A DNA stretch of 64,000 nucleotides from Nocardia aurantiaca (GCF_009708175.1 NZ_WMBB01000006.1:416934-480933), one strand, 5' to 3'. Positions 55,206 to 64,000 are shown, counted from the first letter of the stretch. The notes: generated by a model from the letters alone, not told the origin. Numbers and translations are program-made.

Positions 55206-55430
55206 TCACAGACCGGGGATACGGGTTGGCGGCAGCGATTCCACGTAGTCGCCGCCGGCGTTGTCGACATGATCGCCCGCCTCGATGGGCACTTCGTCAC
55301 CGCGAATGAGAACGCCATGCGGCATTCGTGCCGCTACGGACGGCGCCAGTTGCAGACCGTCGCAGCCGATACTCCGAGGGCAGCCGCCAATCGCTCGCCC
55401 AGTTGTCTTGCCGCGGTGAGGTCGGCATGC
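55206..55430 (-). pseudogene. Gene remnant with HTH-like segment
   Basis: One frame encodes LGERLAAALGVSAATVCNWR before a stop. The adjacent frame continues AARMPHGVLIRGDEVPIEAG and DHVDNAGGDYVESLPPTRIP to TGA 55206. Together they look like the frameshifted 3' end of a gene. The family is not recognised. Confidence 0.3.
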
Positions 55431-55439
55431 TGACTCTAA

Positions 55440-55811
55440 ATGGCATCTAGGCTCAGGGCAGACCCGCCGCGCACGGACCTTAGCCCGGCTTGTCGAGGTT
55501 GGGATGTTGCTGAAGACCGGGGCCACCTACGGCTCGCTGGCAACATCTCAGAGCTGATGGACCGGCTAGCGCTGGAGCTTGGTCGCGTGGAGGTCTGCGC
55601 CCACCGTGAGAACCAGTACGGTGACGAGTTCAGACAGTGGGACGAGTTCAGGCACGGGACTGGTGTCGAAGCCCAGACGGCCGGAGCAAAATCCGCAGAA
55701 TCGGTTGAATTGCCGGACGCAGACAAAGCCGAGATCGAACAGGGGTTGACCGAGGAGGAGGATGAGCGCCGCCGACGAGCGAGCAAGAGCTGTTCCGGCA
55801 AATGGGGCTGA
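55440..55811 (+). CDS. Possible small acidic protein
   Basis: 123 codons from ATG 55440, though a later start near 55500 is also possible. The C-terminal half is charged and helical (ADKAEIEQGLTEEEDERRRR). The start has no good ribosome-binding site. It overlaps the next ORF by 50 bases, so at most one may be real. Confidence 0.35.
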   Translation: MASRLRADPPRTDLSPACRGWDVAEDRGHLRLAGNISELMDRLALELGRVEVCAHRENQYGDEFRQWDEFRHGTGVEAQTAGAKSAESVELPDADKAEIEQGLTEEEDERRRRASKSCSGKWG

Positions 55812-56124
55812 CACACCACCTCGGATAGCTTACGAAACGCTGGGTCCACGCCGAAGCCAGATTCTCGTGTTCTGCGACCCGGCCCACCCGCAAGGCGCGA
55901 CACTGTACTCAATCACGCCTTGCTACTGCTGCCGCGAGCTGGTTGACGCGCGCCGGGTGCCGGCCTTATCGGCGTGTCGCACTGGCGTGGCGAATGTGAT
56001 GATCCGCACAGTTTCCGGTGTAATTTCCAGAAGCTTGGGTTACACATGTAACCCAATTCTGCCTGGTCAGCTGCATACGATCGAGTCGGATACAGTCAGA
56101 TACAGTTTTGAAAAGCGCAGGTAG
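55762..56124 (+). CDS. Possible small protein with Cys cluster
   Basis: 120 codons from ATG 55762 (GAGGAGGATG overlaps a fair ribosome-binding site). The translation RSQILVFCDPAHPQGATLYS then PCYCCRELVDARRVPALSAC is compact and Cys-rich, suggesting a zinc-binding fold. No family is recognised. Confidence 0.4.
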   Translation: MSAADERARAVPANGADTPPRIAYETLGPRRSQILVFCDPAHPQGATLYSITPCYCCRELVDARRVPALSACRTGVANVMIRTVSGVISRSLGYTCNPILPGQLHTIESDTVRYSFEKRR

Positions 56125-56256
56125 GGTGGCCTCCCGTGAGGCCGGAGAAGGTCGCATGAACTTGATAAGGCACGGGAAACGTCTTAATCTGTTGACCAAG
56201 GGTCAGGGGATTGACCTTCCTTCTGTGTGCCTCCATCTTCTCATACGCTTGTGCAC

Positions 56257-56415
56257 ATGGTCATCGACGCGGCGCATTTCGCCCATCTGGCACAGCAGAC
56301 TGCCACCTCCGTCTCGGCGGCTGCGGTGTTGATCGTATGTATCACCCTTACGAAGACGGAGCAGAAGGCCCGGCCTGAGAAGTCCGGTATGCCCTCTCGA
56401 CCAGGGAGAGGGTAA
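56257..56415 (+). CDS. Possible small membrane protein
   Basis: 52 codons from ATG 56257 (GTG 56227 also in frame). One hydrophobic stretch (TSVSAAAVLIVCITL) suggests a membrane helix. It lies 10 bases before another small membrane ORF. Weak support. Confidence 0.3.
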   Translation: MVIDAAHFAHLAQQTATSVSAAAVLIVCITLTKTEQKARPEKSGMPSRPGRG

Positions 56416-56425
56416 GCAATCTGCA

Positions 56426-56674
56426 ATGGACCCAACGACACTCACCGCCGTTGGATTTTCGGCCACATCGGCGTTCGGCGTGGCAACCGCGGGATTCTTT
56501 CGGTACCTGACCTTCCGCCGTGCGATGAAGGACACCTACCCCGATGAGCGGGAACGGATCATCCGGGCAATCGGCCAGATGAACAAGGACAGTCGACTCG
56601 ACTGGCCGTCGCTCGGCAAACGCGAGGATGGGCGGCAGGCTAATGAAGACGACGAAACCCTCAGTAACACATAG
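56426..56674 (+). CDS. Small membrane-anchored protein
   Basis: 82 residues; AGAGGG lies 14 bases before ATG 56426. A hydrophobic N-terminus (LTAVGFSATSAFGVATAGFF) is followed by a charged tail (DERERIIRAIGQMNKDSRLD). Function unknown. The following 281 bases, to the terminator at 56956, show no gene. Confidence 0.45.
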   Translation: MDPTTLTAVGFSATSAFGVATAGFFRYLTFRRAMKDTYPDERERIIRAIGQMNKDSRLDWPSLGKREDGRQANEDDETLSNT

Positions 56675-56955
56675 ATCGCAGGGGCTGGCCCTACCTATCG
56701 ATTTACCGAGGATGTCGCTCGGACGCGCGAACTGCACGATCAAAGAAAAGCTCGTCAGCAGACCGGTTCGAAGCTGAGCTTGCCGTGATCCTTTCAGGTC
56801 GTCGAAGTCCGCGCTTAACCGCTGCGACAATGGCGGCTCGGTCGGGGCCTTCTGAGTTTCGGTCTGCAATCCGGAGACGACCTGGGCCTGCGTTCCGCAT
56901 AATTCGGGGCGGCTGGAGCCACGATTCATGCCCTGACCAGCCCAGACATGGAGAA

Positions 56956-56986
56956 ACCCGCCGAGAGACCGTGTCTCTAGGCGGGT
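56956..56986 (-). terminator. Strong terminator hairpin of the IS remnant
   Basis: Arms of 14 bases (56956-56969 and 56973-56986) with one mismatch and a CGT loop. In the minus direction the stem is followed by TTTCTCC. It sits 14 bases after the transposase stop at 57000. Confidence 0.75.
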
Positions 56987-56999
56987 AGATTCCCGCAGG

Positions 57000-57270
57000 T
57001 CAGGGCGCCGGAGTCAGCTCGACGATCCGGTTCGGAACCGGGATGTCGAGCTTGGCGAACACATCCCGTTGCGGCTTCGTCGGTTCGGTCGACCGCCGGA
57101 ACGTGCCCGCCGGGCCGGTGAACGTGCCGATATGCAACCTGTCCAGCTCCCGACGGATCGTGAACCAGGTTGTGCCGGTTGTGGTTTCGATGATCCGGAT
57201 CATGAGCAGGGCGAGCCAGCAGAGCACGATGTGCGCGCGGATGCCCCGGTATTCCACCCTGGCGCGGTCG
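57000..57270 (-). mobile_element. IS1634-type transposase, C-terminal remnant
   Basis: About 85 codons ending at TGA 57000: YRGIRAHIVLCWLALLMIRI, IETTTGTTWFTIRRELDRLH, and AKLDIPVPNRIVELTP. This is the tail of an IS1634/IS4-like DDE transposase, with the catalytic Asp and Glu residues missing. It abuts and truncates the T7SS-type gene at about 57260-57275. A terminator marks the other end (56956-56986). The 5' part of the transposase is gone, so the element is dead. Confidence 0.8.
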
Positions 57271-57835
57271 CGCCGGGCGCGGGGGCAACAGCGCTCATAG
57301 GATTGGCCAAAGCACCGATATTGGCCGCGGCCTGCGGGGCGACCGTCTTGATCACCTGGGCGTCCAGACGCATCTTGTCGGACATGTCCCGGAACGACTC
57401 AGCACTATAGTCCGGATGCATCAGGGCGTTGAATCCGTTGTCCGACAAGGTCTCCGACAACGATCGCTTAACGATCTGCTCCTTCGTCAGGTGCGGATCG
57501 GAGAACAGGTGCGAATACACCTCCTTCAGCGCATCCTTCGCCTGCTCGTCCATAATCTGATAGCGCCCGGCCGCGATCCCGACCACCTCGGCCATCGTGT
57601 TGGCCGACTGCACCAACGACCGCACACCCCACGACCACCGATTGCAGACAGTCTCGAACGCCGACTGCACCGACGCCTTACCCGCCTCCAAAGGCGACAG
57701 CGCCAGCAGGGCGAAACCGCGCCCCAACGAGCCAGTTTCCTTGATCCCCAGATCCGACAACTGCCCGATGATCGACGTGATCCCATTCGCCGCCTGCGTC
57801 AACACCGCCGGGTCGACCTTCAACTCGTCAGTCAC
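57200..57835 (-). pseudogene. T7SS-associated WXG-like protein, 3' end replaced by IS sequence
   Basis: GTG 57835 overlaps the stop of the SseB-like gene (GTGA). The N-terminal 185 residues are coherent: VDPAVLTQAANGITSIIGQL, RWSWGVRSLVQSANTMAEVV and SHLFSDPHLTKEQIVKRSL, like actinobacterial T7SS-associated helical proteins. After ANPMSAVAPAPGATAPG (about 57265) the frame runs into the IS1634 remnant and stops at 57200. The normal C-terminus, which may have carried an effector domain, is lost. Confidence 0.7.
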
Positions 57836-58261
57836 GCGATCGCCCCCTCGGTGGTCATCGATTCCAGGATCTCCGGTGCGAACGCGATCGGCGCGGCACC
57901 CACACAATCGACCGATATCCCCGTCAGCTCGTCTCGTGCCGCCGCATACTCGCCCAGCCGACTCCCCAAACAGCCACTGGTAGCGATACTCCCCGTCGGG
58001 TATGACATCCCCGCGTGCCGCCATGAAAAGGGCGAACTCGTCAGCGTGGGTGAACGCGCAGATCCAGTGGATCTCCCCGACCCGGAAAGTCGGCACCCGA
58101 TCGCTCTCGACCAGCGGCACCAATAACACGGCCTGGTCGAATGCTCGCCGCAGCAGTGTCGGCTGACCGAACCCGGCATAGAACGCCGCGATCTCCGACC
58201 GCAACACCGCCAAACCCTCACCGGCCAAAGCAATTACACCCCCTGCAAGCAGTTCCCACAT
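57832..58261 (-). pseudogene. SseB-like gene with a frameshift in a G run
   Basis: From ATG 58261 the frame reads LLRRAFDQAVLLVPLVESDR, EIHWICAFTHADEFALFMAA and EYRYQWLFG, as in SseB-type N-terminal domains. At about 57965-57968 (GGGG on the coding strand) the frame breaks, and the natural continuation, SRLGEYAAARDELTGISVDC, then FAPEILESMTTEGAIA, is one frame over, ending at 57832. One extra G explains it. The restored stop overlaps the WXG-like start. SseB-like proteins commonly accompany T7SS effectors. Confidence 0.65.
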
Positions 58262-58267
58262 CGAACA
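58209..58267. repeat. Dispersed repeat, copy 1
   Basis: Fifty-nine bases covering the start of the SseB-like gene, matching 63138-63195 with about seven differences and one length difference. The shared core includes CTCACCGGCCAAAGCAA and TACACCCCCTGC. Confidence 0.7.
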
Positions 58268-58480
58268 CCAGCAAGCCGGAGCCTACCGCCATCCCGCAGC
58301 GACAAGGGCAATCAACCTACCGGACCACAGGTATGGCAATCGTTCGGCTACACAACCGTGCCCGAAGAGGAGCAGGCCGAGGCACTGCTGCGCGAGCGCA
58401 CCTCCCGAGATCGCCTTGATCCGGCCCACAGGCAGCCCACACATGCGGAATATTTTCGCCATTATCGCTATTATCTGAGC

Positions 58481-58759
58481 ATGACAGCCGAAGATCGGGA
58501 CACGAAGCGGTCCAAGACCACCCTGTCGACACTGGCGTCCACACGTGAACGCTTCGCCGACTTCGCGGAGCCCGACGAAACCGTCGATCAGACCCTCAAC
58601 CGTCTGATGGATATCGCCTTGTCGGTGAAGACCCGCGCCCGCACCGCTTGGGAGACCCGCAAAGCCGCTGCTCGCGCCAATCCAGCGGCCTGGGAAACCG
58701 GCGCCCGCTTGGCCGACATGCTTGCCGACCGCGCCTCCGCGCGGGAGGCTGCCCGCTGA
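58481..58759 (+). CDS. Putative antitoxin
   Basis: 92 residues from ATG 58481. Hydrophilic and helical: TKRSKTTLSTLASTRERFAD then DETVDQTLNRLMDIALSV, the layout of a small DNA-binding antitoxin (ribbon-helix-helix-like). It overlaps the toxin start (ATGA at 58759). The AT-rich stretch just upstream (58448-58476) probably contains the promoter and operator. It likely neutralises the PIN-type protein. Confidence 0.65.
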   Translation: MTAEDRDTKRSKTTLSTLASTRERFADFAEPDETVDQTLNRLMDIALSVKTRARTAWETRKAAARANPAAWETGARLADMLADRASAREAAR

Positions 58760-59181
58760 TGACGCACACCGGGTACGTGCTCGACGACACCGTGCTCCAT
58801 GCCTACGCTCACGACTCGCTCACCACCATCAGCCTCATCGCGCACCTCGCCGACCGGGACATCCGTATCGCTGTACCCGCGCTCGCGCTGTCCGCGACGA
58901 AGTCCAGCCTCAATGAAGAGCAGCGCGAGGGGCTCGACGGGATGATCGACAACAACACCGCTATCGCCCTGGCCGGTGTGACGACCCTCGCCGATACCAA
59001 CGAGCTTGCCGACATGCTCGCGGCAACAGAACACACCGATCCCGTTGCCGCGCAAACCCTTGCCGTCGCCAGGCACTTCGACTGGGAAATCATCACCCAC
59101 GACCGTCAACGCTGGAAGCCCGTCGAACAGGTGCTGCCCTGGCCCATCGAACTCGTCGAACTCAGCAACGACGAACTCTGA
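58759..59181 (+). CDS. Putative PIN-like toxin
   Basis: 140 residues, coupled to the preceding gene. PIN-like features: VLDDTVLHAY near the N-terminus (first acidic Asp) and AQTLAVARHFDWEIITHDRQ near the C-terminus, the classic end of VapC-type nucleases with a late Asp. The family-level call is by pattern; a full set of four acidic residues is not certain. It probably cleaves RNA when freed from its partner. Confidence 0.65.
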   Translation: MTHTGYVLDDTVLHAYAHDSLTTISLIAHLADRDIRIAVPALALSATKSSLNEEQREGLDGMIDNNTAIALAGVTTLADTNELADMLAATEHTDPVAAQTLAVARHFDWEIITHDRQRWKPVEQVLPWPIELVELSNDEL

Positions 59182-59482
59182 GCTTCAAAGTCGCTGAACT
59201 TTCACGAACCGGTCTCCGCTCGTCTCACGTCGGAGGCGCTGGCGATCACCCGCGACTGCTCGGAGATCTCCAACGCTTCCGCACGCGAAAGGCGTTCGTG
59301 GACAAGGTGGTTGCGGAACGAGCGCAGGCATCCGTAATACCAGGTCTCCGGTCCGCAATCGCAGGCACGTACCCGCGCAGTGTGCAGTCTCCCGTATCTC
59401 CTGGCTCGTCTCGCAGGCGCTCAATCCAGACAGTGCACCGGAATGCCCAGCGTGCATCGTCTATCTCGACCCCGGCAGCAGT
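59182..59482. other. 301-base gap
   Basis: Between the toxin stop and the end of the DUF3558-like gene. Both strands show only short, motif-free frames. Confidence 0.4.
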
Positions 59483-60829
59483 TCATGACTTCGGCAGTGT
59501 GGGCCACACCTTTGCGGCCAGCGCGTTCGCCGCGGCACATCGAGATACGAAGGTGGTCGTCGCCTGAGACGGCGTAGCCCTGATCACCATCGTCTCGGTA
59601 CGTGCACCCGCGCTGTTGATCTTGGTCATGGGGTCGTCGTACTTTCCCAGCCAGTGGTCCCAGTGCCGCCCTTTGGTCACCACCGTGCAGTCGGTACCAC
59701 TTTGGGACGCGCGCTGATACGTGGTGCGACCGGCGACCTGTTCGCTGTTCTCCTCGCGCATGGGGTCGTTGTCCGTCAAGCGCGCGCCTACGGTGACGAC
59801 GATGTTGTCACCGGACATCCACCGGCAATCATGCGCCGGACCGGCGGGGTCCTTGGTGACGGTGGTTCCGATGGCCGCGCGGACATCGTCGGCGGTCAGT
59901 CCGCCGCACGGGTCGGCACCACCGAACGAATCCGCCGGGTACACAACCGTTCCGGCGGTATTCGCGGTGAGGGCCGCGACCGCGATGTCGATGCCCTTGT
60001 CGGCCAACCGGCACAGCACATCCTGGCTGATGGTCTCGTGGGACATCTGCTGCAGGAGGCTGTTCGAATCGGCTCCCACACTGATTCCGACACCGTCGTC
60101 GCGATACACCAGCCGATCGCATCGGTCCTGCGCGGAATTCACGGGTTTGCCGACGTGCAGCGCCCCACGAGGATTGATGGTGCTCCGGCCGCTGCTGTTC
60201 AGCGCCGCGATGTCGTATCGCCGGGTCGTGAAGTCGACGTCGATCTCGGTCCCGCCACCCTTGGGATGGTCGACCTGCGCTTCGCACGTGTCGAAGTCCG
60301 ACGGCTCGACCGTCACGTCCGTGACGTCGTCGACCATGTCGGAGAAATCGGCCCTGGTCACGAAACTGCAGGTGTCCAGGTGGGCCAGATCGGCGAAACC
60401 GTGTCCGCCGACGCCACTTGCGGCGGTGGAGTGGCTGTCCGGGCGCACGACTCCGAAGTAGACACCGGTGCCGGCCGCCAGCAACACCACCGCGGCCGCG
60501 GCCATGCCGATCAGTAACGACCGGCGGCCCGGTCGACGCCCGGCACCCGGACCGGCGACGACCGGACCACCGGGACCTGGCTGCCACTGCTGGCCCAGCA
60601 TCGGTCCACCCGCACTCGGCTGCCACTGGTGCCCGGGCACGGACCCCCCGGCGCCCGGCTGCCCCGGTACCGGGCCATACGGGCCCGGCTGGTTCGGCAT
60701 CGCCTGTGCCGAAGCGCCCATGTAGGGCTGTTGCGCCCATGCGGGTACCGGCGGCGGCTGCGGGCCGGACGGCGGCATCGGCGGGTCGGCCACCGGTGGG
60801 AACTCAGGCTGGTGCGGTGGATTCGCCAC
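59483..60829 (-). CDS. Membrane-anchored DUF3558-like protein
   Basis: 448 residues from GTG 60829 (GGAGG 6 bases upstream). A Pro/Gly-rich cytoplasmic N-terminus of about 100 residues is followed by one transmembrane helix (SLLIGMAAAAVVLLAAGTGV). The extracellular part has two similar halves with Cys pairs (LAHLDTCSFVTRADFSDMV and SFGGADPCGGLTADDVRAAI), as in DUF3558-type actinobacterial lipoproteins. Divergent from the PknD-like kinase, 226 bases apart; the pairing suggests a kinase-linked envelope sensor. Confidence 0.8.
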   Translation of the reverse strand: MANPPHQPEFPPVADPPMPPSGPQPPPVPAWAQQPYMGASAQAMPNQPGPYGPVPGQPGAGGSVPGHQWQPSAGGPMLGQQWQPGPGGPVVAGPGAGRRPGRRSLLIGMAAAAVVLLAAGTGVYFGVVRPDSHSTAASGVGGHGFADLAHLDTCSFVTRADFSDMVDDVTDVTVEPSDFDTCEAQVDHPKGGGTEIDVDFTTRRYDIAALNSSGRSTINPRGALHVGKPVNSAQDRCDRLVYRDDGVGISVGADSNSLLQQMSHETISQDVLCRLADKGIDIAVAALTANTAGTVVYPADSFGGADPCGGLTADDVRAAIGTTVTKDPAGPAHDCRWMSGDNIVVTVGARLTDNDPMREENSEQVAGRTTYQRASQSGTDCTVVTKGRHWDHWLGKYDDPMTKINSAGARTETMVIRATPSQATTTFVSRCAAANALAAKVWPTLPKS

Positions 60830-61055
60830 GCTCGACCTCCGAAACTCTAGACGCCTGGAGGCCGACACGATCACGATGCATCACCGCACGAAAGCCCCCC
60901 GACTGCAACGGCGAAAACCATGTCACACGTCGAATTCTCCTGCAAGTCAAGCCAAACGATGCGCCCGGTCGCGTCGGGCGCGCGAGATACGTTACGTTCG
61001 ACGCTGTCCCGCTGCTCGCCGGGACGTTCGGACACACGAATCTCGGGGTGGAACG

Positions 61056-63080
61056 GTGGATGCGGGGGCGATCTTCGCTGGGTTCAGGATCGATCGCAGA
61101 ATCGGTGCGGGCGGAATGGGCGTGGTGTATCTGGCACGGCATCCACGCCTGGATCGAACCGTCGCGCTGAAGGTTCTCGGTGCCGGATTCGCCACGGACC
61201 CACGGGCCCGCGCCGCATTCGAACGCGAAGCGGATCTGATCGCCCGGCTCGATCATCCCAATATCGTCACCGTGCACGACCGCAGCGGTCCGGACGACCC
61301 GTTGCTGTGGTTGTCGATGCAGTACGTCGGTGGCGGCGACGCCGACGGCCTGCTGGCGGCCGCGCCGCAGGGGTTGCCGCCCGAGCGCGCGGTCCGGCTG
61401 ATCACCGATGCGGCGCATGCCCTGGACTTCGCGCACGAGCGCGGCATCCTGCATCGCGATGTGAAGCCGGCGAATCTGCTCATAGACCACGATCCGCGTG
61501 CCGGTGAACGTGCCCTACTCACCGATTTCGGCATCGCCCGCACACTCGACGGCACTGCTACCGTGTCGCACGTCGCCGCCACTCTCGCGTACGCGGCACC
61601 GGAACGTTTCAGCAGCGGCCCCACCGATCATCGTGCGGACGTGTATTCGCTGGGTTGCACCCTGTTCCACCTGCTCACCGGGCAGACGCCGTTCCCCCGC
61701 GCCGACCAGGCCGCGGTCATCGCCGCCCACCTCGCCGAACACGTGCCGCCGGTCACCGCCGTGCGACCGGGCGTGCCGCCGGCGCTGGAGACCGTCATCG
61801 CCACGGCACTGGCGAAGGACCCGAATCATCGGTACCCGACGTGCGGTCATTTGGCCTACGCGGCGCAGGAAGCATTGCGATGGCCCGCGACCGCCCATAT
61901 CGGCGGTGCGCACCCGGGTCACCCCGCAGTAGCGGCACCTGCCGAACCGGCACCGCCGACCACCTATCTGCCGGTCGATACCCGGCCGGGCCGGACCCGC
62001 CGCCGGGCACTTGTCGCGGCATCCGCGGTCGCGACCATTGTGGTCTTGCTCGCCGCCGCGGCAGTCGTGTTCGAGCGTAACCACACCGCGGCAGCGCTCC
62101 CTGTGTCTCACCAACCCGGCGGACCGTCGACCCCGGTGACCGCCGACAAGTTTCCGACCTTGGATTCGGGCACCGGACTCGGTGGAAGCATTGCCCTCGA
62201 TGCGAGCACACACTCGATCATCGGGATCCAGCAGGCGGTGTCGGGCCATTCGACGAGTATCTCGATCACCGATATCGCCAGCGGCCATCTGACGGCCACG
62301 ATTCCGATCGATGGTGACGGCGTGCAGCTGGCGGTCGACCCCGGCATCCACATCGCGTACGTCACGACGATGGACGACGCCGCGGACAAATCCAGCACGG
62401 TGGTCCTCATCGATACCGTCGCACGGACCGTCGCCGGTTCGATACCCCTACACAGCAGCGCCTGGGGTGTAGCGGTCGACACCATCCGCCATGTCGCTTT
62501 TGTCGCGCCGACCTCCAACAACACGCGGATATCGGTAATCGACCCCATCGCGAAGTCACTGGCCAGCACCATCGATGTCGGAAAGCCCGCCTGGAACATG
62601 GCGGTGGATGCCCCCAGCGACACCGCCTACCTCGCCGCCGGCGACTCGCTGGCTGTCCTGGATCTCGCCTCGCGGACGGTGACCGCCCAGATCAAGATGC
62701 CGGACAGTGGCTCGATCGTCCCGACGAGCATTCGAAGCGTCGCGATAGACCACGACCGGTCCCTCGTGTACGCGGCGACCGAGGAGTTCGGCGTCGTCAT
62801 CGTCGATGCGATCAGCCGAACTCTGGTCGCCACGGTCAATACCGGCACGCATGGTGCCACCCAGGTGGTGGTGGATCCGTCCTCGCATACCGTCTACGCG
62901 GCGGCCGACGACAATCGGGTCGCGGTGATAAACCCGGACAGCCGGGCGGTCACCAAGACGATCGCCACCGGGACCCTGGAGGCGCAGTCGCCGCTGACGG
63001 TCGACTCGGCCACGGGCACACTCTATGTCGCCGGATTCGGGGCGGCGGGTTCGGCGAAGATCCTGGTGGTCCGCCCCTGA
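61056..63080 (+). CDS. PknD-like transmembrane Ser/Thr kinase with beta-propeller sensor
   Basis: 674 residues from GTG 61056. Kinase: GAGGMG (17-22), Lys39, HRDVKPAN (133-140), DFG (157-159). One transmembrane helix follows (LVAASAVATIVVLLAAAAVV, about 315-335). The extracellular C-terminus is a YVTN/NHL-type beta-propeller with repeats such as VDPGIHIAYVTTMDDAADKS and VDPSSHTVYAAADDNRVAVI. The layout is that of mycobacterial PknD, but the sequence is not assigned as its orthologue. Presumed to sense an extracellular cue and phosphorylate cytoplasmic targets. Confidence 0.92.
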   Translation: MDAGAIFAGFRIDRRIGAGGMGVVYLARHPRLDRTVALKVLGAGFATDPRARAAFEREADLIARLDHPNIVTVHDRSGPDDPLLWLSMQYVGGGDADGLLAAAPQGLPPERAVRLITDAAHALDFAHERGILHRDVKPANLLIDHDPRAGERALLTDFGIARTLDGTATVSHVAATLAYAAPERFSSGPTDHRADVYSLGCTLFHLLTGQTPFPRADQAAVIAAHLAEHVPPVTAVRPGVPPALETVIATALAKDPNHRYPTCGHLAYAAQEALRWPATAHIGGAHPGHPAVAAPAEPAPPTTYLPVDTRPGRTRRRALVAASAVATIVVLLAAAAVVFERNHTAAALPVSHQPGGPSTPVTADKFPTLDSGTGLGGSIALDASTHSIIGIQQAVSGHSTSISITDIASGHLTATIPIDGDGVQLAVDPGIHIAYVTTMDDAADKSSTVVLIDTVARTVAGSIPLHSSAWGVAVDTIRHVAFVAPTSNNTRISVIDPIAKSLASTIDVGKPAWNMAVDAPSDTAYLAAGDSLAVLDLASRTVTAQIKMPDSGSIVPTSIRSVAIDHDRSLVYAATEEFGVVIVDAISRTLVATVNTGTHGATQVVVDPSSHTVYAAADDNRVAVINPDSRAVTKTIATGTLEAQSPLTVDSATGTLYVAGFGAAGSAKILVVRP

Positions 63081-63521
63081 CGTGGTCGATGCGCCGCCGG
63101 CGGCACCGCGCACCAGCGCCGCGCCGACATCAACACGGCCAAAACCTCACCGGCCAAAGCAAATACACCCCCTGCGAGCAGTCCCCCGTCGAACATGACG
63201 AATGGGCGCTACTGCTTGTATGCGCGCCTGTGTGTCTGCGTCATTCTCTGGCCCAAAAGGACGACTGGCCATCGCAGACTAGAGCCGCGGGGATGTCGTG
63301 TCGTTGTTGAATGCTCTGACACGCGGGCCAGCAGATGCGGGGCAGATTGTCCGCCGAATCCCGCGCGCCTCGCACCGTTCGCCCGCGAACGCGATGACCC
63401 GCCGACCCCCGATCGCATTGGCTGGCAACCACATTCATGCCACGAGCACCTCGTTACATCGCTGGCATGAACTTTCGGCGGCTCGAGCGCCCGGGCGGCG
63501 GGCAACTGTGGTGGTCCCGCC
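63081..63521. other. 441-base gap containing a dispersed repeat
   Basis: Apart from the repeat at 63138-63195, no gene is seen. The convergent genes on either side may share terminators here. Confidence 0.4.
63138..63195. repeat. Dispersed repeat, copy 2
   Basis: Fifty-eight bases matching 58209-58267. On the minus strand it encodes LLAGGVFALAGEVLAV, a relic of the SseB-like N-terminus. It marks a lost copy of that gene module. Confidence 0.65.
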
Positions 63522-64000
63522 TCAGTCAGGGCTACCCTGGGTGCGCTCGCTCGACAGCCACGCTCGCCGCTCGACCCGCGACCGCGCCAGCGTTCTCGCG
63601 AGTTGTTCGGGCGCGTGATGATGCTGATTGACCCGGGGAGTACGGCTGGGATCTACATGAGGTGGCGCGATCCACCCGGTACGACCCGGATACTCCGAAT
63701 CCGGGCCCAGCACAATGGTTTTCCAGCCACCGGGCCCGTCATGAACCAGGCCGTGGCAGGCATCGCAGGCCAAGGTCAGATTCCCGATATCGGTGGTCCC
63801 ACCCGCAGCCCATTCCCGCACATGATGCACCGCCGCCAGCGTCGCCGGGGCGGTGCAACCGGGTCGGGTGCAGCCCTTCTCGGCGGCGATCAACGCCAAT
63901 CGCTGCGCCGGGGACGCCAGCCGTTGACCACGACCCAAATGCAGCGGGAGCCCGTGGTGGTCGAACACCGCCAGGAACGGGATCGCGTTCTGCGCGAGCC
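63522..64000 (-). CDS. DUF222-type HNH endonuclease (13E12 family), C-terminal part
   Basis: Open to the right window edge; about 159 residues are visible. The HNH core is clear: GCTRPGCTAP, then AAVHHVREWAAGGTTDIGNL, ACDACHGLVHD. The zinc-binding Cys and catalytic His are present. These proteins, with an N-terminal DUF222 lying outside this window, are repeated many times in Nocardia and Mycobacterium genomes and may be mobile-element-like nucleases. Confidence 0.9.
   Translation of the reverse strand, partial: LAQNAIPFLAVFDHHGLPLHLGRGQRLASPAQRLALIAAEKGCTRPGCTAPATLAAVHHVREWAAGGTTDIGNLTLACDACHGLVHDGPGGWKTIVLGPDSEYPGRTGWIAPPHVDPSRTPRVNQHHHAPEQLARTLARSRVERRAWLSSERTQGSPD

Noticed and set aside
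59185..59457. 90-codon minus frame in the gap after the PIN-like toxin
   Set aside because: No motif, no ribosome-binding site and no coding character.

Overview
The window is high-G+C DNA with the gene repertoire of a Mycobacteriales actinobacterium, most probably Nocardia or a close relative. The evidence is WXG100-like type VII secretion (T7SS) effector modules with lipoproteins, several Hanks-type Ser/Thr kinases including one PknD-like sensor, an XRE/DUF397 regulator pair, a DUF4254 protein, and a DUF222-type HNH endonuclease (13E12 family) at the right edge. No rRNA, tRNA or CRISPR array was seen.

Region by region: (1) 1-5511, minus strand: an operon of an HTH-N6-methyltransferase-specificity fusion, a half specificity subunit, a Ser/Thr kinase with a TPR-like tail, and an SF1 helicase cut by the window edge. 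This is a restriction-modification-like system carrying its own kinase. (2) 5582-9667, plus strand: a proline-rich protein, secreted proteins, a DUF4352 protein and a three-gene unit around a DnaQ-type exonuclease. (3) 9690-16298, minus strand: two parallel T7SS modules, each with a WXG-like protein, a large effector (alpha/beta hydrolase or DUF6973-like), a lipoprotein and a YbaB-like protein. (4) 16678-21389: a UvrD-like helicase, a probable modification-dependent HNH endonuclease and a decayed helicase. (5) 21411-27961, plus strand: a short leader peptide and five genes, namely two DGQHR proteins (the second DndB-like), a zinc-finger protein, a coiled-coil protein and an Hsp70-like ATPase. 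I find no described system with this composition. (6) 28381-47934: the core defence island. It holds a Rad50/DndD-like ATPase with a small partner, a pseudo-methyltransferase paralogous to the one in region 1, complete type I hsdM-hsdS-hsdR, a second kinase, a GmrSD-like nuclease fused to an alkyltransferase-like domain, a third kinase paralogous to the first, and an AIPR abortive-infection protein.

(7) 48154-50467: the XRE/DUF397 pair, a DUF4254 protein and a frameshifted gene. (8) 50517-55190, plus strand: four genes coupled by 4-base overlaps, including a Cas4/AddB-like Fe-S nuclease and an SF1 helicase. (9) 55206-58267: small ORFs and wreckage, with an IS1634-type transposase tail truncating a T7SS gene behind a frameshifted SseB-like gene. 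(10) 58481-64000: a probable PIN-type toxin-antitoxin pair, a DUF3558-like membrane protein, a PknD-like kinase with a beta-propeller, and the start of the HNH endonuclease gene.

Two themes run through the window. Ser/Thr kinases with repeat-type tails recur beside DNA-modification genes (three times), and promoter/leader DNA is shared between distant loci (5582-5680 and 21411-21513). The region looks like a genomic island that gathers defence and secreted-effector modules, with several pseudogenes marking turnover. Functional statements are inferred from motifs read by eye; no database search was run.
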